Assembly (NCBI GenBank): GCA_019752015.1
Contig: JAIEMQ010000007.1
Location: 62,001-126,000, forward strand
Source: Cyanobacteriota bacterium
Lineage (GTDB): Bacteria; Acidobacteriota; Vicinamibacteria; Vicinamibacterales; UBA2999
DNA: 64,000 bases
Reading direction: 5' to 3'
Shown: positions 35,268 through 42,842 of the stretch, in pieces
How positions within the stretch are numbered: position 1 is the stretch's first letter
How the letters are laid out: each line of letters begins with the position of its first letter
Notes under the pieces: generated by a model
Seen by the model: only the letters and a program-made list of their open reading frames with translations
Databases searched by the model: none
Told to the model about the DNA's origin: nothing
Position numbers and translations under genes: made by a program

Positions 35268-36257
35268 ATGAAAATATTGTTGAAGATTCTCGGCGGGATT
35301 ATCGTCCTGCTGCTGTTTTGTGTGGCATGCGGCTATGGGTACCTGATGTTCGCGTACCCCGCGGTGCCACCGCCGACCGCGTTCGAGATCGAGGCGACGC
35401 CCGAGCGGCTGGCGCGCGGCAAGTATCTGAACGATCACGTCGTCGGCTGCACGACCTGCCACACCAGGCGCGACTGGACGAAGTTTTCCGGGCCGGTGAT
35501 GGAAGATCGGCTCGGCTCCGGCGGCGAGTCGTTCAATCTCGGCCCGGCGGGGATGTTGTATTCGAAGAACATCACGCCGGCGGCGATCGGATCGTGGAGC
35601 GACGGCGACTTGCTGCGCGCCGTGACGCAGGGCGTGTCGAAGGACGGCACGGCGATGTTTCCGCTGATGCCGTACCCGCATTTCGGCGCGATGGACCAGG
35701 AGGACGTCCACGCCGTGCTGGCGTATATCCGATCGCTGAAGGCGATCGAGAACACGCCGCCGGCAGGGAAGTTGAGTTTTCCGCTGAACCTGATCGTGCG
35801 CACGATCCCGAAGTCGAATACCTTCGGCAAGCGGCCGCCGCGGGCAGACAAGGTTGCCTACGGCCAGTACATGACGAAGGCCGCGCTTTGCGGCGACTGC
35901 CATACTGCGAGTGTCAGCGGCACACCGATGCCGGGTATGGAGTTCGCCGGCAGCGTCGAGGGCGCGGACAACTGGCAGTTCGTCGAGACTGGCTACCGGG
36001 TCCGCGCCGCGAACATCACTCCGGATGCAAATACCGGCATCGGCTCGTGGACCGAAATGCAGTTCATCGACAAGTTCAAGGGCTTCGAAACGGCCACCAA
36101 CACCACGCTCGCGGAATACGAGCGCGCCAACAACACCGTGATGCCGATTACCGCCTACGCCGGCATGACGCGCGACGACCTGGCGGCGATTTACGCGTAT
36201 CTGCGGACGTTGAAGCCGGTGACGAATCGAGTCGAAAAATTTCCCGACGCGAAGTGA
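35268..36257 (+). CDS. Membrane-anchored diheme cytochrome c
   Basis: A 329-residue protein with an N-terminal membrane anchor (LGGIIVLLLFCVACGYGYLM, residues 8-27) and two CxxCH heme motifs: CTTCH at 61-65 and CGDCH at 208-212. Axial Met candidates include the MPYPHFGAM and MPITAYAGM segments. This is the class of cytochrome c subunits that serve membrane dehydrogenases. It lies directly downstream of the amidohydrolase gene, so the two may act together, though an amidohydrolase does not normally need an electron acceptor. Confidence 0.85.
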   Translation: MKILLKILGGIIVLLLFCVACGYGYLMFAYPAVPPPTAFEIEATPERLARGKYLNDHVVGCTTCHTRRDWTKFSGPVMEDRLGSGGESFNLGPAGMLYSKNITPAAIGSWSDGDLLRAVTQGVSKDGTAMFPLMPYPHFGAMDQEDVHAVLAYIRSLKAIENTPPAGKLSFPLNLIVRTIPKSNTFGKRPPRADKVAYGQYMTKAALCGDCHTASVSGTPMPGMEFAGSVEGADNWQFVETGYRVRAANITPDANTGIGSWTEMQFIDKFKGFETATNTTLAEYERANNTVMPITAYAGMTRDDLAAIYAYLRTLKPVTNRVEKFPDAK

Positions 36258-36289
36258 GGTCTTGAGGTCCTGAGGTCTTGAGGTCTTGA
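36258..36289. repeat. Tandem array, four 8-bp units (GGTCTTGA)
   Basis: GGTCTTGA, GGTCCTGA, GGTCTTGA and GGTCTTGA fill the entire spacer: the array starts on the base after the TGA stop at 36255-36257, and the next base after it is the A of the ATG start at 36290. There is no separate ribosome-binding site. Confidence 0.9.
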
Positions 36290-37195
36290 ATGTTTGATTA
36301 CCTAACGGGGATTTACAACATCACGCCGACGCCGTTCAAGGCGGACGGCTCCCTTGATGAACCAAGCCTGCGGAAGCTGACGGAATTCACGCGCGGGACG
36401 CGCGTCAACGGCATGACCATCCTGGGCGTGCTCGGCGAGGCCGACAAGCTGACCGAGCGCGAACGCGAGCGCGTCACCGAGATCGTCATCGAAACGGCCG
36501 GCGATGCCTTCCCGATCTGCGTTGGGACCACGCATGCGGGCACGGATGGCTGCATCGAGTACAGCCGGCGCGCGCAGCAGCAGGGCGCGAAGGCGGTGAT
36601 GGTGGCGCCGCCGAAGCTGGCGCGCACCAACGACGCGGCGCTCGAGAAACACTATCGCGCCGTCGCCGACGCCATCGACATTCCGGTGGTGGTGCAGGAC
36701 TTCCCACCCGCTGTCGGCGGCATCACGATGAGCGTCGAGCTGATCGCGAAGCTGGCGGCGGCGTCGCCGCGGCTGGCGTTCCTCAAGCTGGAAGACGATC
36801 CGGCGCCGATGAAGATCACGCAGATTCGCGCCGTGTCCAGGGACGTCAAGATCTTCGGCGGGCTCGGCGGCATGATGTTCCTCGAGGAGCTGCGCCACGG
36901 CGCGATCGGCACGATGACCGGCTTCGCGTTTCCGGAAATCCTCGTCGAGATCTTCACGAAGTTCACTGCCGGCGATCGCGATGGCGCGACGGACGTCTTC
37001 TACAAATATCTGCCGATCATTCGTTTCGAGAACCAGCCACGCATCAACCTGGCGCTGCGCAAGCACATCTATCACCTGCGCGGCGTGATCGCCTCATCGC
37101 GCGTGCGTTCACCATTCACCGCGGTCGATGCCGACACGCTGGCGGATCTCGACGACATTTTGTCGCGGCTGGCCTTACTCACCGCGAAAGTTTAG
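36290..37195 (+). CDS. DapA-like (dihydrodipicolinate synthase family) class I aldolase
   Basis: A 301-residue TIM-barrel protein. The substrate-binding loop is LGVLGEADKL (45-54), the Schiff-base Lys is in FLKLEDDP (Lys166) and GGLGGMMFLEE follows. The canonical Tyr of the YNxP motif is replaced by Gln in VVQDFPPAVGG (Gln136), so DapA activity is unlikely; a pyruvate or 2-keto-sugar-acid lyase role is more plausible. The start ATG follows directly on an 8-bp tandem array. The context suggests a catabolic cassette with the SDR and amidohydrolase. Confidence 0.82.
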   Translation: MFDYLTGIYNITPTPFKADGSLDEPSLRKLTEFTRGTRVNGMTILGVLGEADKLTERERERVTEIVIETAGDAFPICVGTTHAGTDGCIEYSRRAQQQGAKAVMVAPPKLARTNDAALEKHYRAVADAIDIPVVVQDFPPAVGGITMSVELIAKLAAASPRLAFLKLEDDPAPMKITQIRAVSRDVKIFGGLGGMMFLEELRHGAIGTMTGFAFPEILVEIFTKFTAGDRDGATDVFYKYLPIIRFENQPRINLALRKHIYHLRGVIASSRVRSPFTAVDADTLADLDDILSRLALLTAKV

Positions 37196-37224
37196 ACAGG
37201 CAGACAGGCAGACAGGCAGACAGG
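37193..37224. repeat. Tandem array, four 8-bp units (CAGACAGG)
   Basis: TAGACAGG followed by three CAGACAGG units. The first unit includes the TAG stop codon of the preceding gene. Five bases (AAAAC) separate the array from ATG 37230, and its terminal AGG could act as a weak ribosome-binding site. Confidence 0.88.
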
Positions 37225-37229
37225 AAAAC

Positions 37230-38018
37230 ATGGAGCTCGGACTCAAAGGCAAAAGAGCGATCGTCATGGCGGCGAGTCGCGGACTCGGATACGCATCGGC
37301 GCTCGGATTAGCGCGCGAGGGTTGCAAGTTGATCATCTGCAGTCGCGATCAGGCGCGCATCGAGGCGGCTGCTGCGGCCATCACGAAAGAAACCGGCGCC
37401 GAGGTGAAGGCGCTCGTGGCCGATGTCAGCAGCGGCAGCGAGGCAAAACGTCTTGTGGATGCGGCCGTGTCCGCGTACGGCGGGCTCGAGATCGTCGTGC
37501 ACAACGCCGGCGGACCGCCCGCGGGTGAAACGCTGCAGATGACCGACGAGCAGTGGCAGAAGGCGTTCGAGCAGAACCTCCTCAGCTTCACGCGCATGGT
37601 CGGCGCCGCCGCGCCGGAAATGAAGAAGGCCGGCTACGGCCGCGTGCTGACGATTGCATCGTCTTCAATCAAACAGCCGATCCCGAATCTCGCATTGTCG
37701 AACGCGCTGCGCGCCGGCGTGTGGGGCATTGCGAAAACGCTGTCGCGCGAGCTGGCGCCGCAGGGCATTCTCGTCAATGTCATTGCTCCGGGCCGGATCG
37801 ACACCGAACGCATCGCCGAGCTGGACGCGGCCAACGCGCAAAAGAGCGGCAAATCGGTGGAAGATGTACGCAAGGCGTCGGTGGGCACGATTCCGCTTGG
37901 ACGCCTCGGCCGGCCGGAGGAGCTGGCAAATCTTGTCGTGTTCCTGGCGTCGGAAAAAGGCAGCTACATCACCGGTCAGGCGATCACCGTTGACGGCGCG
38001 GCTGGCACTGCGCTGTAG
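37230..38018 (+). CDS. Atypical SDR resembling beta-ketoacyl-ACP reductase
   Basis: A 262-residue SDR-fold protein. The cofactor loop is MAASRGLG (12-19), missing the first Gly of TGxxxGxG. The catalytic YxxxK is replaced: ALSNALRAGVWGIAKTLS aligns Ser where Tyr is expected and Arg where Lys is expected. The C-terminus PLGRLGRPEELANLVVFLAS is normal. A known SDR-like subgroup (YvaG/BKR-like) lacks the full tetrad, so a reduced or changed activity is likely. ATG 37230 follows the 8-bp array. The gene overlaps the next by 29 bases. Confidence 0.83.
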   Translation: MELGLKGKRAIVMAASRGLGYASALGLAREGCKLIICSRDQARIEAAAAAITKETGAEVKALVADVSSGSEAKRLVDAAVSAYGGLEIVVHNAGGPPAGETLQMTDEQWQKAFEQNLLSFTRMVGAAAPEMKKAGYGRVLTIASSSIKQPIPNLALSNALRAGVWGIAKTLSRELAPQGILVNVIAPGRIDTERIAELDAANAQKSGKSVEDVRKASVGTIPLGRLGRPEELANLVVFLASEKGSYITGQAITVDGAAGTAL

Positions 38019-39054
38019 CGCACTCGCCATCTGCGTTGTCCTGATCCAGACAGAGCCTGTCTCGCCGAAGCCGTTGTCTGGCGACGGCGGACAGGTCGCT
38101 GTCCCCGCGCCGACCGATGAACCTCGTCCCGAGTTCTCGGCGTTCGTCGCGCAACTCAAGGAACAAGCCATCGCGGCGGGCGTCTCGCAGGCTACTGCCG
38201 ATGCGGCGCTCGACCGTCTCGAGCCGCTCGAAGTCGTGGTCGAGCGCGATCGATCGCAGGCCGAGGTCGTGCTGTCGATCGATCAATACGTGTCGCGCCG
38301 GCTGACGCGGTCGTTTGTCAGAACGGCGGTCGCCAAGAAGCGCGAGCATCGGGCGATGCTTGCCGAGATCGCGAAAAAGTACGGCGTGTCGAGCAGCGTG
38401 CTCGTCGCGATCTGGGGGATGGAGTCGAACTTCGGACGCTTCACCGGCACGCGGCCGACCATTCAGGCGCTGGCGACCCTGGCGTGGGAAGGGCGACGGC
38501 GCGAGCTGTTCACCAGGGAACTGGTGAACGCGCTCCAGATCATCGACAAGGGCTACATCGAGCTCGATCGGATGAAGGGATCGTGGGCCGGCGCGATGGG
38601 GCAGACGCAGTTCATGCCGTCCAGTTACCTGGCGCACGCCGAGGATTACGACGGCGACGGCAAGCGGGACATCTGGCAGTCGCTGCCCGACGTATTCGCA
38701 TCGACCGCGAAATACATGATCGCCTACGGCTGGAAGGACGATCAGCTGTGGGGCCGCGAGGTCAAAGTGCCGGCCGGCGGCGGCACCAAACTGGCGGCGA
38801 AGGTCGGGTTCCGGCAGACCGGCTGCCGCGCCGAGCGCGAGCTCACCGTGCGCCTGCCGCTCGAGCAATGGCAGAAGCTGGGCGTCCGCACCGCGGCCGG
38901 CGGCGCGCTGCCCAGGGTCGATCGCGACGCGTCGCTGCTCCGGGCCGGGTCGAAGAACTATCTGGTCTACTCGAATTACGATTCTTTGCTCGGCTACAAC
39001 TGCGCGCACGCCTATGCGCTCGCCGTCGGCCTGCTTTCGGATCGCTTGGACTAA
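37990..39054 (+). CDS. Lytic murein transglycosylase, MltB family
   Basis: About 354 residues; the likely start is TTG 37990, inside the previous gene, giving a signal peptide (LALRCSALAICVVLI). The SLT-like domain has IWGMESNFGRFTG with catalytic Glu145, then GSWAGAMGQTQFMPSSYL and VYSNYDSLLGYNCAHAYALA, all MltB signatures. It cleaves the beta-1,4 bond of peptidoglycan, forming 1,6-anhydromuramyl ends, in the periplasm. No lipobox Cys follows the signal, so it is probably soluble. The start is less certain than the domain. Confidence 0.85.
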   Translation: MTARLALRCSALAICVVLIQTEPVSPKPLSGDGGQVAVPAPTDEPRPEFSAFVAQLKEQAIAAGVSQATADAALDRLEPLEVVVERDRSQAEVVLSIDQYVSRRLTRSFVRTAVAKKREHRAMLAEIAKKYGVSSSVLVAIWGMESNFGRFTGTRPTIQALATLAWEGRRRELFTRELVNALQIIDKGYIELDRMKGSWAGAMGQTQFMPSSYLAHAEDYDGDGKRDIWQSLPDVFASTAKYMIAYGWKDDQLWGREVKVPAGGGTKLAAKVGFRQTGCRAERELTVRLPLEQWQKLGVRTAAGGALPRVDRDASLLRAGSKNYLVYSNYDSLLGYNCAHAYALAVGLLSDRLD

Positions 39055-39063
39055 AATCAGGAG

Positions 39064-39243
39064 ATGGGTACCCGCAAGCCGCCGGCCGCCGCGGTCACGG
39101 CCGTTCTGATCCTGGCCGCGCTGTCGATGGCAGCCGGTGTGTATTTCGGTGGCAACGGCCAATTGCCCCTGGCAATGACCGGAGCCGTGTTGTTCGTCAT
39201 TCTTGGAGGCGTGGGTTTCGAGCTCGCGCGTCGCCGCTCATGA
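39064..39243 (+). CDS. Small two-helix membrane protein (59 residues)
   Basis: ATG 39064 opens a 59-residue frame with two hydrophobic helices (AVLILAALSMAAGVYFGG and MTGAVLFVILGGVGFEL) and a basic tail LARRRS. The TGA at 39241-39243 overlaps the start of the next gene as ATGA, which supports real translation. AGGAG lies immediately before the ATG, closer than usual. No recognised family. Confidence 0.6.
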   Translation: MGTRKPPAAAVTAVLILAALSMAAGVYFGGNGQLPLAMTGAVLFVILGGVGFELARRRS

Positions 39244-39674
39244 TTCGTCGATTCGTTTTCGTCAGTGCCATTCCTGTTGTCCTCACGGTCGCCGCCGCGT
39301 GCGGCGGCAGCCAGACTCCATCTCCTGCGCCGTCCGCGACGGCAACGCCGTCATCATCAGCCGCGAAGCCCGCCGAAGCGCCGAAGCCGGCCGGCGTGGT
39401 CGCGCTGCTCGAGCCGATCGAAGGCGCGATGGGCGGTCACATCGACACCTTTCGCTGGTCACCGGTGGCCGGCGCCGATGGCTACGTGATCAAGATCGTC
39501 GCGGTCACCGGCGATCGCGTGGTGTGGGAGAGCCAGCCGATGACGGCGACGGAAGCGAAGCTGCCGGCGACCGTCGCTCTCGAACCCGAGGTGCACACAT
39601 GGTCGGTCTCGGCGCGCAAGGGTAGCGAGGTGCTTGCGACGTCGCCGACCCAGAAATTCACTATCACCCCGTAG
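39240..39674 (+). CDS. Hypothetical lipoprotein with fibronectin III-like domain
   Basis: A 144-residue protein with a lipobox VAAACGG (Cys21) after a hydrophobic signal, then a Pro/Ala/Thr-rich linker (about 25-55) and a single beta-sandwich of fibronectin-III character (FRWSPVAGADGYVIKIVAV, residues about 71-90, and TWSVSARKGSEVLATSP). Such modules bind sugars or proteins outside the cell. It is translationally coupled to the small membrane protein. Function unknown. Confidence 0.68.
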   Translation: MIRRFVFVSAIPVVLTVAAACGGSQTPSPAPSATATPSSSAAKPAEAPKPAGVVALLEPIEGAMGGHIDTFRWSPVAGADGYVIKIVAVTGDRVVWESQPMTATEAKLPATVALEPEVHTWSVSARKGSEVLATSPTQKFTITP

Positions 39675-39710
39675 TTGCTCCGCAACTCATTGCCGAGGAC
39701 AGATAGACGC

Positions 39711-40235
39711 ATGACGAAGGACCTGTTGAAAGGCCTCAACGAGCACCTCAAGCTGGAGTTCCGCGCGTCGCATGAATACCTGGCGATGTCGATCTGGCTG
39801 AACGAGCACGATCTGCCGGGCTTCGCGACGTGGATGCGCAAGCAGTCGGGCGACGAGCTGCTGCACGCGCAGCGGATCATCGATCATCTCGTCGAGCGCG
39901 ATCAGAAGGTGGTGCTGCCGGCGATCGCGGCGCCGCCGCTGTCGTGGAAATCGGCGGAGGCGCTGTGCGAGCACGTGCTCAAGAACGAGCGGGAAGTGAC
40001 CGCGTCGATCAACGAGCTCTACGCCATGGCGGAAAAAGCCAAGGATCGTCCGGGCGTCGTGATGCTGCAGTGGTTCGTCACCGAGCAGATGGAGGAAGAG
40101 GCCGCGGCCCGCGCGGTGCTCGGCCGCATCAAGCTCGCCGGCAACACCGGCGTCGGCCTGCTGATGATCGATCAGGAGCTGGCGACCGGCAAAGTGCCCG
40201 GCATGCCGCCGTCGCCGACCGACGCCGCGCAGTAA
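39711..40235 (+). CDS. Ferritin-like iron storage protein
   Basis: A 174-residue four-helix ferritin. Ferroxidase ligands expected from FtnA are present: Glu16 (HLKLEFRAS), Glu49 and His52 (DELLHA), Glu93/95 (KNEREV) and Gln127 with adjacent acidic residues (TEQMEEE). The start at 39711 gives the normal N-terminus MTKDLLKGLNEHL; 36 upstream bases in frame are the spacer. Stores iron as ferrihydrite in the cytoplasm. A strong hairpin follows the stop. Confidence 0.92.
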   Translation: MTKDLLKGLNEHLKLEFRASHEYLAMSIWLNEHDLPGFATWMRKQSGDELLHAQRIIDHLVERDQKVVLPAIAAPPLSWKSAEALCEHVLKNEREVTASINELYAMAEKAKDRPGVVMLQWFVTEQMEEEAAARAVLGRIKLAGNTGVGLLMIDQELATGKVPGMPPSPTDAAQ

Positions 40236-40241
40236 ATGTAA

Positions 40242-40263
40242 AGGGGAGCCTTTAGGCTCCCCT
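40242..40263. terminator. Hairpin after ferritin gene, abutting the cupin start region
   Basis: AGGGGAGCC and GGCTCCCCT form a perfect 9-bp stem with a TTTA loop. It lies six bases after the ferritin stop and seven before the cupin ATG, where a ribosome-binding site would be. It lacks a T-run on the + strand. It may end or attenuate ferritin transcripts, or sequester the ribosome-binding site of the downstream gene. Confidence 0.55.
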
Positions 40264-40270
40264 GTGCCGA

Positions 40271-40576
40271 ATGAAACCCCATAGTTGGAATCCCGCCGAA
40301 GGGCCGCTGACGGAGGCGGCCCTTCGCGCCAAGCTCGAATCGCTCGGGTATCGCGTCGCGAAATACGTCTACGAGCCCGGCACGGTGTTCCCCGATCACA
40401 AACACGAAGTCGACAAGATCGATGCGGTGCTGTCGGGGCGCTTCCGCATGGTGGTGCGCGGCCACATGAAAGTGCTCGGCCCGGGCCAATGGATCGAAAT
40501 CCCGCGCGGCACGGTGCACAACGCCGCCGTGATGGGCGATGAGCCCGTCGTCAGCCTTGACGCCGTGAAATTATGA
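40271..40576 (+). CDS. Single-domain cupin protein
   Basis: A 101-residue cupin with both conserved boxes: PDHKHEVDKIDAVLSGRFRM (about 40-59) with metal-type His/Glu ligands and GQWIEIPRGTVHNAAV (about 75-90) with the second His. Small cupins of this kind bind metals or act as isomerases or sensors. It overlaps the ketopantoate reductase gene as ATGA, so the two are co-translated. No specific function can be assigned. Confidence 0.8.
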   Translation: MKPHSWNPAEGPLTEAALRAKLESLGYRVAKYVYEPGTVFPDHKHEVDKIDAVLSGRFRMVVRGHMKVLGPGQWIEIPRGTVHNAAVMGDEPVVSLDAVKL

Positions 40577-41487
40577 AGATTGCGATTTTCGGATCCGGCG
40601 GCGTCGGCGGCTACTTCGGCGGCAAGCTTGCGGCCGCAGGTGAAGACGTCACGTTCCTCGCGCGCGGCGCGCATCTCGCCGCGATGCAGACGAGCGGCCT
40701 GCACATCACGAGCCCGCTTGGCGAGGTGCACGTGCCGAAAGTTCAGGCCGCGGATCGGCCACAGGCGATCGGGCCTGTTGATGTCGTGCTCTTTACCGTC
40801 AAGTTGTACGACGTTGACGCCGCTGCGGCGACGCTGTTGCCGCTGATCGGGCCGAACACCGTCGTCATCACGCTGCAGAACGGCGTCGATGCGATGGACA
40901 TGGTTGCGAAATATGTCGGCAGCGATCACGTGGCCGGGGGCGCCGCCTACATCGTGGTCGTCCTCGACCGGCCTGGCCATTTGCATCATACCGGCGGACA
41001 GAATCTCGTATTCGGCGAGCGTGACGGCCGCCGATCCGATCGCCTGGCGGCGTTCGAGGCAGCGGGGCAGCGCGCCGGGTTCGGGGCCAAAGCGAGCAAC
41101 GAGGTCGAGACCGAACTCTGGATTAAGTTCGTGCGGCTGTCGGCGTGGGCCGCGGTCACTACGGCGACGCGATCGCCGATGGGTGTGATTCGTGACAACC
41201 CGGCGCTCTTCGAAATGATGATGAAGGCGACGGACGAGGCAATCGCGGTCGGCAGAGCGCGCGGCGTCGCCCTTCCGGCCGATATCGTCGAGAGTACGCT
41301 CGCGATGATTCCGAACTTCCCCGCCACGTCGAAATCGTCGATGCTCGAAGATCTCGAGCGCGGCCGTCGTCTCGAGCTGCCCTGGCTGAGCGGCGCGGTG
41401 GTGCGCATCGGCAAGGAAGTGGGCGTGCCGACGCCCATCCACCAGTTCATCACCACGATTCTGACGCCGTTTGTAAACGGCAAGTAG
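40573..41487 (+). CDS. 2-dehydropantoate 2-reductase (ketopantoate reductase, PanE/ApbA family)
   Basis: A 304-residue dehydrogenase. The NADPH-binding motif is AIFGSGGVGGYFGGKL (3-18); the family lysine region is TELWIKFVRLSAWAAV (about 180-195), and the C-terminal ELPWLSGAVVRIGKE with conserved Ser/Asn region is typical. PanE reduces ketopantoate in coenzyme A synthesis. The family also contains related 2-hydroxyacid reductases, so the exact substrate is not certain. It overlaps the preceding cupin gene. Confidence 0.85.
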   Translation: MKIAIFGSGGVGGYFGGKLAAAGEDVTFLARGAHLAAMQTSGLHITSPLGEVHVPKVQAADRPQAIGPVDVVLFTVKLYDVDAAAATLLPLIGPNTVVITLQNGVDAMDMVAKYVGSDHVAGGAAYIVVVLDRPGHLHHTGGQNLVFGERDGRRSDRLAAFEAAGQRAGFGAKASNEVETELWIKFVRLSAWAAVTTATRSPMGVIRDNPALFEMMMKATDEAIAVGRARGVALPADIVESTLAMIPNFPATSKSSMLEDLERGRRLELPWLSGAVVRIGKEVGVPTPIHQFITTILTPFVNGK

Positions 41488-41544
41488 CTCGGCACTTCAC
41501 TGCCGCCGTCCGCTGATACGATCCGGTCAGGCGCGGCAAACTGA

Positions 41545-42138
41545 ATGGCAGACCCGTTCGACTCGCTGGCGACCGGCCACGCCGGCCGCCAACTCGCTCA
41601 GGGCGAGGGTCGTCTTCGCGAGCTGATGCGCGAGTATCAGTCCGGCCGCTTCGAGGCGTTCGATGAGATCTACGCGTCGATCGCGCCGGCGGTGCGCCGC
41701 TACCTGCTGTCGCAGGCCCGCAACGGCGCGAAGGCGGACGACCTGGTCCAGGAGACGTTCCTGCAGATGCATCGGGCCCGGCACACCTACGACCCCGCCT
41801 ATCCGCTGATGCCGTGGACGATGGCGATCGCGCGGCATGTGTGGCTGATGGATCGGCGCACCTTGTCGCGGCGGCCGTGGGCGCCGGACGACGTCACGGC
41901 GATGGAGTTGCCGGTCAAGGGCGATGCAGCGTCGTATGCGGATCGCGTTGAAGTGCGGCGCGCGCTCGGCAAAGTCGCGCCGGCGCGGCGCAGCGCGGTG
42001 ATTCAACATCACATGCTCGGATTCAGCTTCAAGGAGATCGCCGAACGCGCCGGCATTGCCGAGACCGCGGCGAAATTGCGATCGAGCCGGGGCATGGCGC
42101 AGTTGCGCGCACTGCTCAAGGGCCGGGAGAGCAAATGA
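41545..42138 (+). CDS. ECF-type RNA polymerase sigma factor
   Basis: A 197-residue sigma factor. Region 2 is FDEIYASIAPAVRRYLLSQ with the LVQETFLQMHRARHTYD core-binding helix; region 4 is MLGFSFKEIAERAGIAETA followed by KLRSSRGMAQLRALL, a helix-turn-helix. It is followed by an NrsF-type membrane protein with overlapping ATGA, the arrangement of sigma/anti-sigma pairs. Likely held inactive at the membrane until a stress signal. Signal and regulon unknown. Confidence 0.9.
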   Translation: MADPFDSLATGHAGRQLAQGEGRLRELMREYQSGRFEAFDEIYASIAPAVRRYLLSQARNGAKADDLVQETFLQMHRARHTYDPAYPLMPWTMAIARHVWLMDRRTLSRRPWAPDDVTAMELPVKGDAASYADRVEVRRALGKVAPARRSAVIQHHMLGFSFKEIAERAGIAETAAKLRSSRGMAQLRALLKGRESK

Positions 42139-42842
42139 GCACGCCCGCCGAGTTGCGCGCGAGGCTGGCCGCCGACTATCAGCCGATCCGCGCGCTGCGA
42201 TCGCCGTGGATGCGCGCGCTTGCGGTCGTGCCGATTGCGATCGTCGCGCTGACCGGGGCGCAGTTCGCCTTCAACGTCCGCCCCGATGCGCCGAACCTGG
42301 GCTGGCTTGGAGTATGGGGGCTGTCGATCGCGCAATCGCTGCTTGGTGTGATCGTTGTCGGCGCGGCGCTGCGCGAATCGATTCCCGGGCGCGACTGGAG
42401 TTCCGGGGCGATCGCGATGTGGCTGTCGATTCCGATCGCGACGATCGTTGCGGTCACTGTCGTCAGCTGGCAGGCGAGCCCGGTGTTTCTCCGCGAAGAC
42501 TGGTGGCTGGTCGCGGGCGTGTGTTTCGCGGGCTCCGCCGCGACCGCCTTACCCGTGGTCGCATTCGCGAGCATCCTCGCGGCGCGCGCGTATCCCACAC
42601 GTCCGGCCGTGGCCGGCGCGCTGTTTGGATTGGGCGCGGGGCTGATCGCCGACGCCGGATGGCGCATCTTCTGCCATTTCAGCGAGCCATCGCATGTGTT
42701 GTCCGCGCACCTGGCGGCCGTGATCATGTCGACGATCATCGGCGCCCTCGCCGCGCTGAGAATGTGCGGGCTACGCGGGGAAGAACACGCGCTGCACGAA
42801 CCAATACGTGCCGGCGAGGATCACCGCGATCGATCCGAGTAG
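42135..42842 (+). CDS. NrsF/DUF1109-type membrane anti-sigma factor
   Basis: A 235-residue protein with six hydrophobic segments (for example ALAVVPIAIVALTGAQFAF and LSIPIATIVAVTVVSW), matching the NrsF/DUF1109 anti-sigma fold. It is coupled to the sigma factor. The last 26 residues after IGALAALRMC are charged and lie wholly over the antisense end of the hupE-like gene, so they may be a later extension. Confidence 0.8.
   Translation: MSTPAELRARLAADYQPIRALRSPWMRALAVVPIAIVALTGAQFAFNVRPDAPNLGWLGVWGLSIAQSLLGVIVVGAALRESIPGRDWSSGAIAMWLSIPIATIVAVTVVSWQASPVFLREDWWLVAGVCFAGSAATALPVVAFASILAARAYPTRPAVAGALFGLGAGLIADAGWRIFCHFSEPSHVLSAHLAAVIMSTIIGALAALRMCGLRGEEHALHEPIRAGEDHRDRSE

Noticed and set aside
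33615..35903. 762-codon - strand open frame antisense to the amidohydrolase and cytochrome genes
   Set aside because: Same antisense-composition artefact; the + strand carries HxH and CxxCH motifs and a good ribosome-binding site.
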